Below, one piece after another: positions 7,624 to 15,076 of a stretch of 64,000 nucleotides of DNA; position 1 is the first letter of the stretch, and each line of letters starts with the position of its first letter. A model generated the notes under the pieces. It was given only the letters and a program-made list of their open reading frames with translations. It was not told where the DNA came from and did no database searches. Origin of the DNA: Leeuwenhoekiella polynyae. GTDB taxonomy: Bacteria > Bacteroidota > Bacteroidia > Flavobacteriales > Flavobacteriaceae. Location: the NCBI RefSeq assembly GCF_004104075.1, contig NZ_QOVK01000012.1, forward strand, positions 1-64,000. Reading direction: 5' to 3'. The translations under genes were made by a program, and so were the position numbers.

Positions 7624-8648
7624 TGAAGAAGCTAAGTCTGTGGAATAAACTAGTCTTTTTGCTCAATAGCTTATTTGCTATCTTACTACTTGTAAGCTAT
7701 ATATTGCCTTATTTTCCGCCTAAGATTTTTCCTCCATTATCAGTTTTAACTTTGGTTATTCCCGTGTTGATTGCTGCAAATATTTTATTTGTAATATATT
7801 GGCTATTGCTTTTTAAAAAGCAACTCATACTTTCAACATTAGTATTGATTATTTGGTTTTTTCAGGGAAGCACCTTGTATAAAATAAGCTCAGGAAAAGA
7901 GTCTAATCAAATTATAAAGACTGAAAACCAACTCAGAATCTTCAGTTATAATGCACACGTTTTTAGAAGTGAAAACTTTTCTTCTGAAGAAATAAAAACT
8001 GGTATCGCAGAGCTTATTGAAGAGGCAAACCCTGATGTCATTTGTTTTCAGGAATTTTCTAAACGTGGCGCACCAAAATTAGATTACCCGTATTCTTATT
8101 TTGGCGAAAAAGAGGGGAAGCACGTTAACTTACAAGCTATTTATTCAAAATATAAAATTGTCAAAACTGGTTCGCTCGAATTTGAAAGTACTTTTAATAA
8201 TGCACTATTTGCTGATATTGTAAAAGATAAAGACACCTTACGGATTTATAATATGCATATGCAGTCTCTGGCGCTTACTCCTGAGCTAGGAGCTCTTGAA
8301 AAAGAAAATACGAAGTCATTGATAGGAAGGTTGGGAAGATCCTTTAAAAAGCAACAAGAACAAACCAATTTATTTTTGACTCACGAGAAGAATTGCAGGT
8401 ATAAGAAAATTGTTGCCGGTGATTTTAATAATACGGTGTTCTCTTACACCTATCATAAGATTCGCGGGGATAAAAAAGATGCATTTGTGGAGCAGGGTAG
8501 TGGTTTTGGTCGCACATTCATATTTGATATAATTCCGTTGCGAATAGATTTTATCTTACCAGATCCTCAAATTGAAGTTTCAGCATTTAAAACCTTTGAT
8601 GTTGAATATTCAGATCATTTTCCTATTGAGGCAGTACTGAATCTATAA
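7623..8648 (+). CDS. Endonuclease/exonuclease/phosphatase family protein, membrane anchored
   Basis: 341 residues. Three hydrophobic spans occupy about residues 8-85, followed by an EEP (DNase I-like) domain: FSYNAHVF, the metal-binding Glu in VICFQEFS, IYNMHMQS, VAGDFNN and the final SDHFPIEA motif. These residues define the Mg-dependent phosphodiesterase/phosphatase fold. The substrate could be nucleic acid, phospholipid or inositol-type phosphate; the membrane anchor suggests action on the outer side of the inner membrane. It is translationally coupled to the rhomboid before it (TAATG) and overlaps the convergent WbqC gene by six bases. Confidence 0.87.
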   Translation: MKKLSLWNKLVFLLNSLFAILLLVSYILPYFPPKIFPPLSVLTLVIPVLIAANILFVIYWLLLFKKQLILSTLVLIIWFFQGSTLYKISSGKESNQIIKTENQLRIFSYNAHVFRSENFSSEEIKTGIAELIEEANPDVICFQEFSKRGAPKLDYPYSYFGEKEGKHVNLQAIYSKYKIVKTGSLEFESTFNNALFADIVKDKDTLRIYNMHMQSLALTPELGALEKENTKSLIGRLGRSFKKQQEQTNLFLTHEKNCRYKKIVAGDFNNTVFSYTYHKIRGDKKDAFVEQGSGFGRTFIFDIIPLRIDFILPDPQIEVSAFKTFDVEYSDHFPIEAVLNL

Positions 8649-9266
8649 TTTTAAATCTAAATTCTTCAAGTAGGTGATTGCTTCAGGCCCCAGATTAAAG
8701 ATGAGATCTAAAACGGTCAGATACGGAATAAAACCATTTGCCTCTTCAAAAACCTGTCTGTAGGCAGGGATTTCTAATTTATCTTTTCGTTTTGCGTTTG
8801 CTAAAAATCTTAGATCAGTCTTGTCAGAATATTCTTTTATGTAATCCTGAGTAATTGTAAAATCTATGTCTATGCCGAGCATTTCTAAAATGCAGGCAAT
8901 ACTTGCTCGGTTAAACTCTAATAGTGAATTATATTCTTTGTGAAATAGGGGATACAAATCATCTTCATAGAACTCAAAAAAAGGAGAGGTTCTATATGCT
9001 ATCACAATAGAACGCCAATGTTGCCGTTGCCATAAGAAATTATTCTCCATTAAAGCTTCTGCAGTTTTCTTATGACCTTCTGTTTTTGTGTGTTTTATAG
9101 GGATATTGAGAAGCAACTTACCGTTTGCTGTGGCTATATACATTCGGTTTCTATAGCTCTGTTTTTGATAATTATCACAGACTTCCAGAGTAACATTATC
9201 TGCCTGAATAATGGATGCTGTGGTAATAATATCAGGAAAGTATGTTGGGTTTGTGATAATATTCAT
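8643..9266 (-). CDS. WbqC-like family protein
   Basis: 207 residues with the WbqC pattern: an N-terminal PTYFPDI..., QKQSYRNRMYIATANGKLLLNIPI, WRSIVIAYRTSPFFEFYED, and a FEEANGFIPYLTVLDLIFNLGP ending. Homologues occur in O-antigen clusters and also alone in Flavobacteriaceae, where the role is not established. It converges on the EEP gene and overlaps it by six bases. No glycan genes are adjacent, so a polysaccharide role is not supported by the neighbourhood here. Confidence 0.87.
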   Translation of the reverse strand: MNIITNPTYFPDIITTASIIQADNVTLEVCDNYQKQSYRNRMYIATANGKLLLNIPIKHTKTEGHKKTAEALMENNFLWQRQHWRSIVIAYRTSPFFEFYEDDLYPLFHKEYNSLLEFNRASIACILEMLGIDIDFTITQDYIKEYSDKTDLRFLANAKRKDKLEIPAYRQVFEEANGFIPYLTVLDLIFNLGPEAITYLKNLDLKL

Positions 9267-9285
9267 TTAGAGCTTTTTGAGAGCG

Positions 9286-9293
9286 CAAATATA
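9286..9293 (-). promoter_or_regulatory. -7 promoter element for WbqC-like gene
   Basis: Minus-strand TATATTTG fits TAnnTTTG and lies 20 bp before the start codon. A TTG (minus strand 9311-9309) stands 15 bp further up, slightly closer than usual. Confidence 0.5.
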
Positions 9294-9445
9294 AACGATT
9301 TCTAAAGTCAAGAAAAAAGAAGAAAAATCATTTTTAAAATGTAGTATATATACTACAAATTTTAATGAAATTTATTTAACACTAATGATTAGTTGTTTTA
9401 ATATCATATAGTTGATTGCTTTGATTTAATGTTTTTGGATAAAAT

Positions 9446-9476
9446 AGTTTTTTATCGATAAAAAAACTATTTTTGA
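9446..9476 (+). promoter_or_regulatory. Palindrome overlapping the kinase promoter region
   Basis: AGTTTTTTATC and GATAAAAAAACT form a near-perfect palindrome centred at about 9457 with one unpaired A. It abuts a TATTTTTG box (9469-9476), 21 bp before the TTG start of the histidine kinase. It may be an operator or a bent AT palindrome. Confidence 0.4.
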
Positions 9477-9497
9477 CCTGTTTTAAACCCCAACTCA

Positions 9498-11744
9498 TTG
9501 AAACGTAAGTCCATTACAATTTTAATTGCTCTATTCTCGCTATGTTGTTCTTATACTGCTAGTGGAGCCATTGATTCTATGGATGTATTAAGTTATCAGA
9601 AACCAGATCTTCAAAAGCAAGTAGATAGCATTTTAAAGATTACAGATAGCAAAGAATATGATCTCGCTATAGAAATGGCTTCTTCACTTATAAATGAAGC
9701 TGAGAAAAGAAATGAGAACGGTTTTCTTTTTCATGGCTATAATTTGTTAAGTATTACTTACGATCAACTACAGGACTCTGTACCTGCCTTTGACTACGCT
9801 AAAAAAGCGCTGCACTTCGCAAAGCTTTCTAAGAATGATACTTTAATTGCCTGGGGCTACAATAATTTAGCTGCCAGTCTATCAGAATATCCAGAAACGC
9901 GAGATCAGGCATTAACTTATTATAAAGAATCTCTACAAATTCAACGTCGTCTCAATGATGGAGAATTTTTAGATGCAGCTTTAAATATTGCTGAGTTATA
10001 TAGAGATGAGAAGAATTTCACAATGATGTATCCTTATCTAAGGGAAGCTCAAAAAAGCTATGATGAGGATTGTTTTTATTATGATGATCCTCTGGTTTAT
10101 TTAAATATTCTTTGGGGTGATTACTATAAAGGGCTTGATTTCCCAGATAGAGCTTTAGTATATTATAGTAAAGCTTATGATTTGACTGAAGAAAAGAAGA
10201 TGGACTATCTGGCGCTTGATTTCTATAGTGGGTTTGCAGATTTTCTTACTAAATATGGTAAACCTAAACAAGCTCTAAAGGTTTACAAACGCTATATTTT
10301 TTATTTTAAAAATAAAGAACAGGTTAAAAATCAGGAAACTTTTCAATTAGCTCAGGCTCATATGGAAGCTGAAGAGTTGAGAAGAGCTCGCAATGATGCT
10401 GAATTAAAACAACAAATTTTAGATCAGGATTTACAGCGTAAAAAGACACAGTCTGTTCTTTTAGGATCTATTATAGGTCTCATGGTTTTGTTTCTGGCTT
10501 ATTTATTCTACAGTGAGCGCTTAAGGTTAGGTCTTATTAAGAACCTTAAACTCAACAACAGACATTTAAAAAAGGCAAAAGACCGGGCAGAGAAGAGCGA
10601 GCGTTCTAAAACTAAATTCTTCTCTACATTGAGTCATGAGATGCGTACACCACTTTATGGAGTTACGGGTATCATTTCAATACTAGAAAAAAAAGATGCT
10701 TTTGCAGAATATAAAGATGAGATAGGTTCATTAAAATTTAGTGCAGACCACTTACTTGATATAATTAATGACTTACTGGATATTTCTAAGCTAGAGGATG
10801 ATAATTTTGAGCTAATCAAGAAACCTTTTAATGTAAAATTATTGGTTGAAGAGCTTGTAAGCAGTTTTCAACAGAATAGCTTAAAAAATTCAAATTGCAA
10901 GATCATCTGTGATGTAGATTCTTCGGTGCCTAATTATGTTGTAGGAGACTCTAGAAGAATTTCTCAGATTTTACTTAATATTTTGGGCAATGCTGTAAAG
11001 TTTACTCCAAAAGGAACCATTGCTATTCGTCTTCGTAGCAAAATTTTGAGTAGCGGTAAGTATAAGATTCAGTTTGAAATTGAAGATAACGGTATAGGTA
11101 TTCCTAAGGAAAAGCATGAATCTATATTTGATGAATTCAGTCAGTTAGATGATCTTCAGTCAGACAACAAAGGAACCGGTTTAGGGCTTCCTATAGTGCG
11201 TAAATTATTGAATAAAATGGGCTCAGATATTGAGCTTAAAAGTGAGCCGGGGCAGGGAAGCATCTTCACATTTACTATAGAATTTGCTGAAGCTACACTG
11301 CTGCAAGTAATAGGTAAACGAGAGGCTAAAAAATCGGAAGGGGATTCAGAACTTACCAATCTTAAAGATCTGCGTATCTTAATTGTAGATGATAATAAGA
11401 TCAACAGACTGGTTACCAGGCGTGTTCTCGAAAATCAGAATGCCATCATATTTGAAGCTCAAAATGGCGAAGAAGCTTTAGAGCGCACACGTAAACATCA
11501 TTATGATATGATAATGATGGATATAAATATGCCGGGTATGAATGGTTATGAGACCACAAAAGCCATACGTGTATTTGATAAATCAACGCCTATTATAGCC
11601 TTAACTGCTGCAGAAGCATCCTATGTAAAACAAAAGGTTAAAGAGAGTGGTATGAACGATGTCATAACCAAACCCTATAACCTTAAAAAATTCTCAGATG
11701 TTATTGCCAAAGAGATTAAAGGGCGAAATCAAATTACGGGTTGA
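9498..11744 (+). CDS. Hybrid sensor histidine kinase with TPR sensor and receiver domain
   Basis: 748 residues. Order: signal peptide (1-23), periplasmic TPR-like helical sensor (about 40-300), membrane span (about 319-338), HisKA with phospho-acceptor His380 in STLSHEMRTP, HATPase with NILGNAVKF, DNGIGIP and GTGLGLPIV, then a receiver (about 625-745) with DD near 640, Asp675 in MMDINMPG and Lys in VITKPYN. It autophosphorylates and passes phosphate to its own receiver; no HPt or DNA-binding partner is adjacent, so the output is unknown. The start is TTG, giving a good signal peptide. Its 3' end overlaps the convergent exbD-like gene by 11 bases. Confidence 0.93.
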   Translation: MKRKSITILIALFSLCCSYTASGAIDSMDVLSYQKPDLQKQVDSILKITDSKEYDLAIEMASSLINEAEKRNENGFLFHGYNLLSITYDQLQDSVPAFDYAKKALHFAKLSKNDTLIAWGYNNLAASLSEYPETRDQALTYYKESLQIQRRLNDGEFLDAALNIAELYRDEKNFTMMYPYLREAQKSYDEDCFYYDDPLVYLNILWGDYYKGLDFPDRALVYYSKAYDLTEEKKMDYLALDFYSGFADFLTKYGKPKQALKVYKRYIFYFKNKEQVKNQETFQLAQAHMEAEELRRARNDAELKQQILDQDLQRKKTQSVLLGSIIGLMVLFLAYLFYSERLRLGLIKNLKLNNRHLKKAKDRAEKSERSKTKFFSTLSHEMRTPLYGVTGIISILEKKDAFAEYKDEIGSLKFSADHLLDIINDLLDISKLEDDNFELIKKPFNVKLLVEELVSSFQQNSLKNSNCKIICDVDSSVPNYVVGDSRRISQILLNILGNAVKFTPKGTIAIRLRSKILSSGKYKIQFEIEDNGIGIPKEKHESIFDEFSQLDDLQSDNKGTGLGLPIVRKLLNKMGSDIELKSEPGQGSIFTFTIEFAEATLLQVIGKREAKKSEGDSELTNLKDLRILIVDDNKINRLVTRRVLENQNAIIFEAQNGEEALERTRKHHYDMIMMDINMPGMNGYETTKAIRVFDKSTPIIALTAAEASYVKQKVKESGMNDVITKPYNLKKFSDVIAKEIKGRNQITG

Positions 11745-12264
11745 TTGTTGCCGCCATTGTTGATTCTGCTAATTGCAATGGGTATTTTTTGAGAATGTGC
11801 TTTGTCTCTACTACCGAAAGTTGTGTATAGTTCTTTTTAAATTCTTTCTGACTGTAGTTTTCTCTCATACTCTTATAAGCAGCTTTAACCTCATCTAGCA
11901 CCGGAATATAATCTGTATAGTCTAAGCTTCTAGAAACATCTAAGTTCACAAAAGCTTTCTCGGGAGAAGCGGGCATTACTTCTGAGTTGTTTGCATTCTC
12001 AACAAAGTCAATCAATTCTTGTTTAAGTTCTGAGAGTTGCATTTCATGATTTTGAATCAAATAATCACCTTCACCATTTACCGAAATCTGAAAAATATTA
12101 CGTTCTGCAATTTTAGATGAGCAATCGTCCTGTTCGCAAGGTTTGGGCAAATTTTGATCAAGACCTTTGTCAGTCTCAATAGTTGTGGTAGTTAAAAAGA
12201 AAATCAACATCAAAAAGGCAATGTCTGCCATAGATCCTGCATTTACACTTGTAGAAGTTTTCAT
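11734..12264 (-). CDS. ExbD/TolR-family biopolymer transport protein, orphan
   Basis: 176 residues. A single span near the N-terminus (GSMADIAFLMLIFFLTTTTI) carries the conserved proton-path Asp; the rest is a periplasmic domain. ExbD with ExbB energises TonB at the inner membrane. The sequence before the span (NAGSMADIAF) is the Bacteroidota form. No exbB or tonB lies beside it, so it either works with a complex encoded elsewhere or has a different partner. Its 3' end overlaps the histidine kinase gene. Confidence 0.85.
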   Translation of the reverse strand: MKTSTSVNAGSMADIAFLMLIFFLTTTTIETDKGLDQNLPKPCEQDDCSSKIAERNIFQISVNGEGDYLIQNHEMQLSELKQELIDFVENANNSEVMPASPEKAFVNLDVSRSLDYTDYIPVLDEVKAAYKSMRENYSQKEFKKNYTQLSVVETKHILKKYPLQLAESTMAATINP

Positions 12265-12374
12265 AATGATACATTTTTATGTTAATAATTAAAAAAGTAT
12301 CAACTAGCGTGCCTAAGTTTCAATCGCTTACAAATTTAGTATGCCTGTATCACCAAATACATTCTAATTTTTTT

Positions 12375-13652
12375 TTATTTTTCAATTTGCTTTTGAATTT
12401 TTTCGATAGCTTGTTGAATAGACTTTTCAGGTTCTATGACATTGTAGGTTCCCCAAAAATCAGGATCGGCAAAACCTGAAGCTTCATCAGCCAGAATTGT
12501 ACCCGGTTTAAATTTTGTTCGATTAGAAACAGATTCTGCATCTATCTGCTGATTCCAATCGGTTATGAGCATTTCGCTTGTTATTCGATATTTGTTATTG
12601 AACAACTTGCGCTTCCAGTTAACAACAAATTCCAGATTTACATTGCTATAGCCGTAATACCATTTACCGTCTGTGTTTCGGTAATCAACGCGATAACTTA
12701 TTTCAGTAGGATAAACCTTGACACGATTGGGTTTTTTCTTAACAAATAAAGCAGAAGCCAACTTTCTATTTTCAACATTAAGATTATAAATAGCATTAGT
12801 CAAAGCATAGGTTTTAGATTCGATATAAACTTTACCGTAGTACAAAGGATCTAAAACGGTTTTCTTCTGTTTGAAGTTTACTACGTAGATCATTTTACCG
12901 TCATTCATAAGTGACTCTCCAAATTCGAACTCGTAATTATTCAACGATTCTAAAGTCATAAAATATTCAGGATATTTTACAAGATCTGCATATAATGCAT
13001 TTAGAGGACCTCCCTGTAATTTGATAGCTACAGTGTCAAGTCTATTATAATTAGTGCTTTTACGGGCTTTATAAATAGCCACAAGATCATTGCCTGGACT
13101 GGTATATGCTTGTTTTTTTATAGCTACAACAGCTTCAGCGAGAGACGCACTTCTATTACGCTTATTTATAGCTTCTCTGTAAAAAGCGGTCATATAGGTT
13201 TGCTCTTCGAGATAATTATCTTTTCGGTTGGCAAAAACTTTAGCCATCAGGCTCTTTGCATCCTTTGGCCGGGTAATGTTGATCTCATCAAGCTCTAATG
13301 CCTGTGGCTCTAGTTCAATAGTGTTTTTAACTTTTGTGAAATCTGCGAGTATGATGAGTAGCTTTTTATAACCGGGATACGTGACTGAAACTTTAGCATT
13401 AGGCATCGGTTTCTCTATTTTAAGAGAAAAATCACCTTCTGAGTTGGTTACTGTAGCGATGTTAGTACCTGCAATTTCCAGATTTACAAACGGTAGCGGC
13501 TCTCCGTTATTTAGATCAACAACACTTCCCTTATATTCGATCAATTGATCGGTTTCTTGTGCAAAACCGTTATAAAGTATTCCTACAAAAATCAATATAA
13601 ATTTAAAAAGAGCAGGAAAACCAGTTCGTATTGAGGAATTGTAACTTTTCAT
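12375..13652 (-). CDS. Secreted protein with CarboxypepD_reg-like domain
   Basis: 425 residues. A signal peptide ends near AQETD (about residue 31), followed by a CarboxypepD_reg-like beta-sandwich (about 38-115: YKGSVVDLNNGEPLPFVNLEI, TNSEGDFSLKI, VSVTYPGYKK). The remaining 300 residues form a strand-rich domain seen in Bacteroidota envelope proteins with this N-terminal module. There is no TonB plug or barrel, so it is not a receptor. It is in the same orientation as the exbD-like gene, 110 bp upstream of it, but co-transcription is uncertain. The function is unknown. Confidence 0.8.
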   Translation of the reverse strand: MKSYNSSIRTGFPALFKFILIFVGILYNGFAQETDQLIEYKGSVVDLNNGEPLPFVNLEIAGTNIATVTNSEGDFSLKIEKPMPNAKVSVTYPGYKKLLIILADFTKVKNTIELEPQALELDEINITRPKDAKSLMAKVFANRKDNYLEEQTYMTAFYREAINKRNRSASLAEAVVAIKKQAYTSPGNDLVAIYKARKSTNYNRLDTVAIKLQGGPLNALYADLVKYPEYFMTLESLNNYEFEFGESLMNDGKMIYVVNFKQKKTVLDPLYYGKVYIESKTYALTNAIYNLNVENRKLASALFVKKKPNRVKVYPTEISYRVDYRNTDGKWYYGYSNVNLEFVVNWKRKLFNNKYRITSEMLITDWNQQIDAESVSNRTKFKPGTILADEASGFADPDFWGTYNVIEPEKSIQQAIEKIQKQIEK

Positions 13653-13730
13653 AAGCTTATATTGAGTTTTTTATTTTGAATTTACGATTTTTTAAGAAAA
13701 TTATAAAGTATAATTTTTAGCTAAAAACTA

Positions 13731-13747
13731 TTGGCACGATTTCTGTT
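13731..13747 (+). promoter_or_regulatory. Candidate sigma-54 (-24/-12) promoter
   Basis: TTGGCACGATTTCTGTT has a perfect -24 half (YTGGCACG) and a -12 half that keeps T-G at the right spacing but lacks the C of the GC pair (CTGTT for TTGCW). It is 78 bp upstream of the TTG start at 13825, a suitable leader length. No enhancer-binding protein gene is adjacent. Confidence 0.45.
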
Positions 13748-13824
13748 TCACTATTAAAAATTAAATTTGTTGGCATTGCAACATATTGTAGCAATACACG
13801 TAATTATTGTTAGAAAGATAACAT

Positions 13825-14559
13825 TTGAAAAGTTTACTGAAATATAATTCTGATTTTAACAAACACGGCAAGACGTTTGTTCTTGTGTGTGCGTTTATAT
13901 TGATGAGTTTCGCTATGCAAGCGCAGATTGATAATTCATCGGGTTCATTTAAAATTCCGGCTGTAGAAGATTCTACGGGAACTCCTACACCTGTTCCTGC
14001 TGACCTTCCTAAAAATCAACCGGATATTCCTGCATCAAAAGGCGGACTTACTTTAGATTCAGATGGTAAACTGGTAGAGCGACCTACATTAAAAGCGCCC
14101 GAGTCCACTAACTTTTATATGCTGAAATTAGAAGACTTTGCTGATGCCGGTCAACGTTATACAGATATTATGAACGAACGCGAAGCAAATCGTACGAGCG
14201 ACCGTTCTGACAAACCAGCACACCAATCTGATCAGGATTTAGGAACCTTTCACAGTGGAGCCCAACAGGTAAAAATAATGTGTAGAGACTATCAGTTTGT
14301 TGATGGAGATCGTGTTGCTGTTTTGGTCAATGACGAAATCGTAGTTCCTAGTATTTGGCTAACTGACTCTTGGTCAAGTTTTTATCTTCCGCTGAAACCT
14401 GGCTTTAATAGAATCTCATTTAAAGCTTTAAATCAAGGGTCTTCAGGTCCTAATACTGCGGCGTTTATAATTTATGACGATGCAGGAAATGTAATAAGCT
14501 CTAATGAATGGAATTTACTAACAGGAGTAAAAGCAAACTTGATGATTGTGAAAGAATAA
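13825..14559 (+). CDS. Exported protein of unknown function
   Basis: 244 residues. A long N-region precedes a signal-peptide core (FVLVCAFILMSFAMQAQ, cleavage near residue 35). A proline-rich low-complexity part follows (about 45-95), then a C-terminal domain (about 140-244) that looks all-beta: GAQQVKIMCRDYQFVDGDRV, FYLPLKPGFNRISF. No catalytic motif or known family was recognised. The start is TTG; no ATG gives a signal peptide. A sigma-54-like promoter precedes it and a strong terminator follows, so it is a single-gene unit. It converges on the small hydrophilic protein gene. Confidence 0.75.
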   Translation: MKSLLKYNSDFNKHGKTFVLVCAFILMSFAMQAQIDNSSGSFKIPAVEDSTGTPTPVPADLPKNQPDIPASKGGLTLDSDGKLVERPTLKAPESTNFYMLKLEDFADAGQRYTDIMNEREANRTSDRSDKPAHQSDQDLGTFHSGAQQVKIMCRDYQFVDGDRVAVLVNDEIVVPSIWLTDSWSSFYLPLKPGFNRISFKALNQGSSGPNTAAFIIYDDAGNVISSNEWNLLTGVKANLMIVKE

Positions 14560-14572
14560 CTAGGATTATATA

Positions 14573-14611
14573 AAAAAAGCAAGAGCCGCATTTTGCGGCT
14601 CTTGCTTTTTT
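14573..14611. terminator. Bidirectional hairpin terminator
   Basis: AGCAAGAGCCGCA pairs with TGCGGCTCTTGCT across a short TTT loop, with runs of A before and T after. It separates convergent genes ending at 14559 and 14634. Confidence 0.9.
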
Positions 14612-14633
14612 TATATGGTTGATTGTTGTAAAA

Positions 14634-14900
14634 TTATAATTCTCCTTTTTGTTCTTCGAGATTGTTTTTTCTAGAGCCTCCCTGGCTATATAGTTTGTTT
14701 TCTTCGTCTTTGATATCAGTAGTATTTTCACCTGTTGGGATGTCTAAATCTTTACCAGTAAAGTCTACATCTTTTACACGATCACGCAACTGCTCGTCAA
14801 CCCCGCCATCTTTATGTATATTTTTTTGTTTTAAAACGTCTAAATCTTCTTTAGTTAGCTCAGAATTATAATCCGCTTTTGTTTTCTCTTTAGTACTCAT
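14634..14900 (-). CDS. Small hydrophilic, probably disordered protein
   Basis: 88 residues, almost all charged or polar, with no hydrophobic core: KTKADYNSELTKEDLDVLKQ, then NIHKDGGVDEQLRDRV and a final GGSRKNN. It has the composition of hydrophilin or stress-type small proteins, but no family was recognised. The start is an ATG with an A/T-rich leader, and a terminator sits just beyond the stop, which supports a real gene. Cytosolic location is expected. The role in stress is only a suggestion from composition. Confidence 0.65.
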   Translation of the reverse strand: MSTKEKTKADYNSELTKEDLDVLKQKNIHKDGGVDEQLRDRVKDVDFTGKDLDIPTGENTTDIKDEENKLYSQGGSRKNNLEEQKGEL

Positions 14901-15076
14901 AATTTTTTCTTTTTAGTAAGCTAGTGTTTTGCCATCGTTTTCTGTGTGTTTTTAACTGCATTTATAGAAAACTATAACAAGGTTTTAATATGCTACCTTG
15001 CATAGAGCGCTAGTATTAATAGTAATTTAGCATTTTCAAAGTTGTTGTAAATAATGGCTTTGTTAGTACAGTACCT

